The position numbers and the translations under genes are program-made. The notes below the pieces were generated by a model. That model worked only from the letters and a program-made list of their open reading frames with translations. It did not search any database and was not told the DNA's origin. Source: Pyrinomonadaceae bacterium (lineage in GTDB: Bacteria > Acidobacteriota > Blastocatellia > Pyrinomonadales > Pyrinomonadaceae). Taken from it: a DNA stretch of 5,462 nt. The stretch spans positions 1 through 5,462 of the forward strand of contig JACDAW010000333.1 of the NCBI GenBank assembly GCA_013695245.1, given 5' to 3'. This document shows, piece after piece, positions 5,458 to 5,462 of the stretch. Every line of letters starts with the position of its first letter. Position 1 is the stretch's first letter.

Positions 5458-5462
5458 GCCTT
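5433..5462. repeat. Tandem heptanucleotide array (TTCCGCC)n, runs past the window end
   Basis: Four perfect copies of TTCCGCC (5433-5439, 5440-5446, 5447-5453, 5454-5460) and the first two bases of a fifth reach the window edge. The complementary unit GGCGGAA, with a related unit GGATGAA directly after it, lies at 5363-5376. Seven-base repeats do not preserve a single reading frame, and no gene covers the array. Likely a simple intergenic repeat that grows by slippage or is spread in many intergenic sites of the genome. Confidence 0.85.

Overview
The window reads as ordinary bacterial chromosome. It has four consecutive minus-strand genes (running from about 4526 down past base 1) and one divergent plus-strand gene (4705-5349) followed by a heptanucleotide repeat. 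Several features are compatible with an Acidobacteriota genome, perhaps class Blastocatellia: GC-rich coding sequence, Sec-type signal peptides, a large ECF-like sigma factor beside a zinc-binding anti-sigma factor, an M28 peptidase with a C-terminal fibronectin type III domain, and a run of TTCCGCC heptamers. This assignment is an inference from style, not from a marker gene.

Layout in the minus-strand reading direction. (1) An ECF-like sigma-70 family factor (4526-3555) has an unusually long N-terminal extension. (2) After about 143 bp comes a membrane-anchored zinc-finger (ZAS/zf-HC2) anti-sigma-like protein (3411-2125). It has one transmembrane helix, a roughly 200-residue disordered Asn/Ser/Pro/Ala linker and a compact C-terminal domain predicted to be outside the membrane. 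(3) After about 144 bp, which contain an inverted repeat and a strong Shine-Dalgarno sequence, comes a secreted M28 zinc peptidase with a C-terminal Fn3-like domain (1980-484). (4) Only 23 bp later starts a secreted class A beta-lactamase-like serine hydrolase (460 to beyond base 1), cut by the window edge. It is clearly more AT-rich than the peptidase next to it.

Plus strand. queE (4705-5349), a 7-carboxy-7-deazaguanine synthase of queuosine/7-deazapurine biosynthesis, lies divergent from the sigma factor. The 178-bp intergenic region holds two plausible sigma-70 type promoters facing opposite ways and interleaved, plus a hairpin in the queE leader. Downstream of queE there is no gene up to the window end, only purine-rich sequence in inverted orientation to a (TTCCGCC)n tandem array that runs off the edge.

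How the parts may work together: sigma plus membrane anti-sigma form a plausible envelope-sensing switch, and the two secreted hydrolases downstream are candidates for its regulon. The roughly 140-bp gaps mean co-transcription is not certain. queE appears functionally unrelated. I found no RNA gene, CRISPR array, transposase or convincing terminator, and no clear evidence of a wholly new system. The most interesting points are the anti-sigma C-terminal domain, the interleaved divergent promoters, the two GAAC/GTTC inverted repeats ahead of the second and third genes, the AT-rich beta-lactamase-like gene and the heptamer array.
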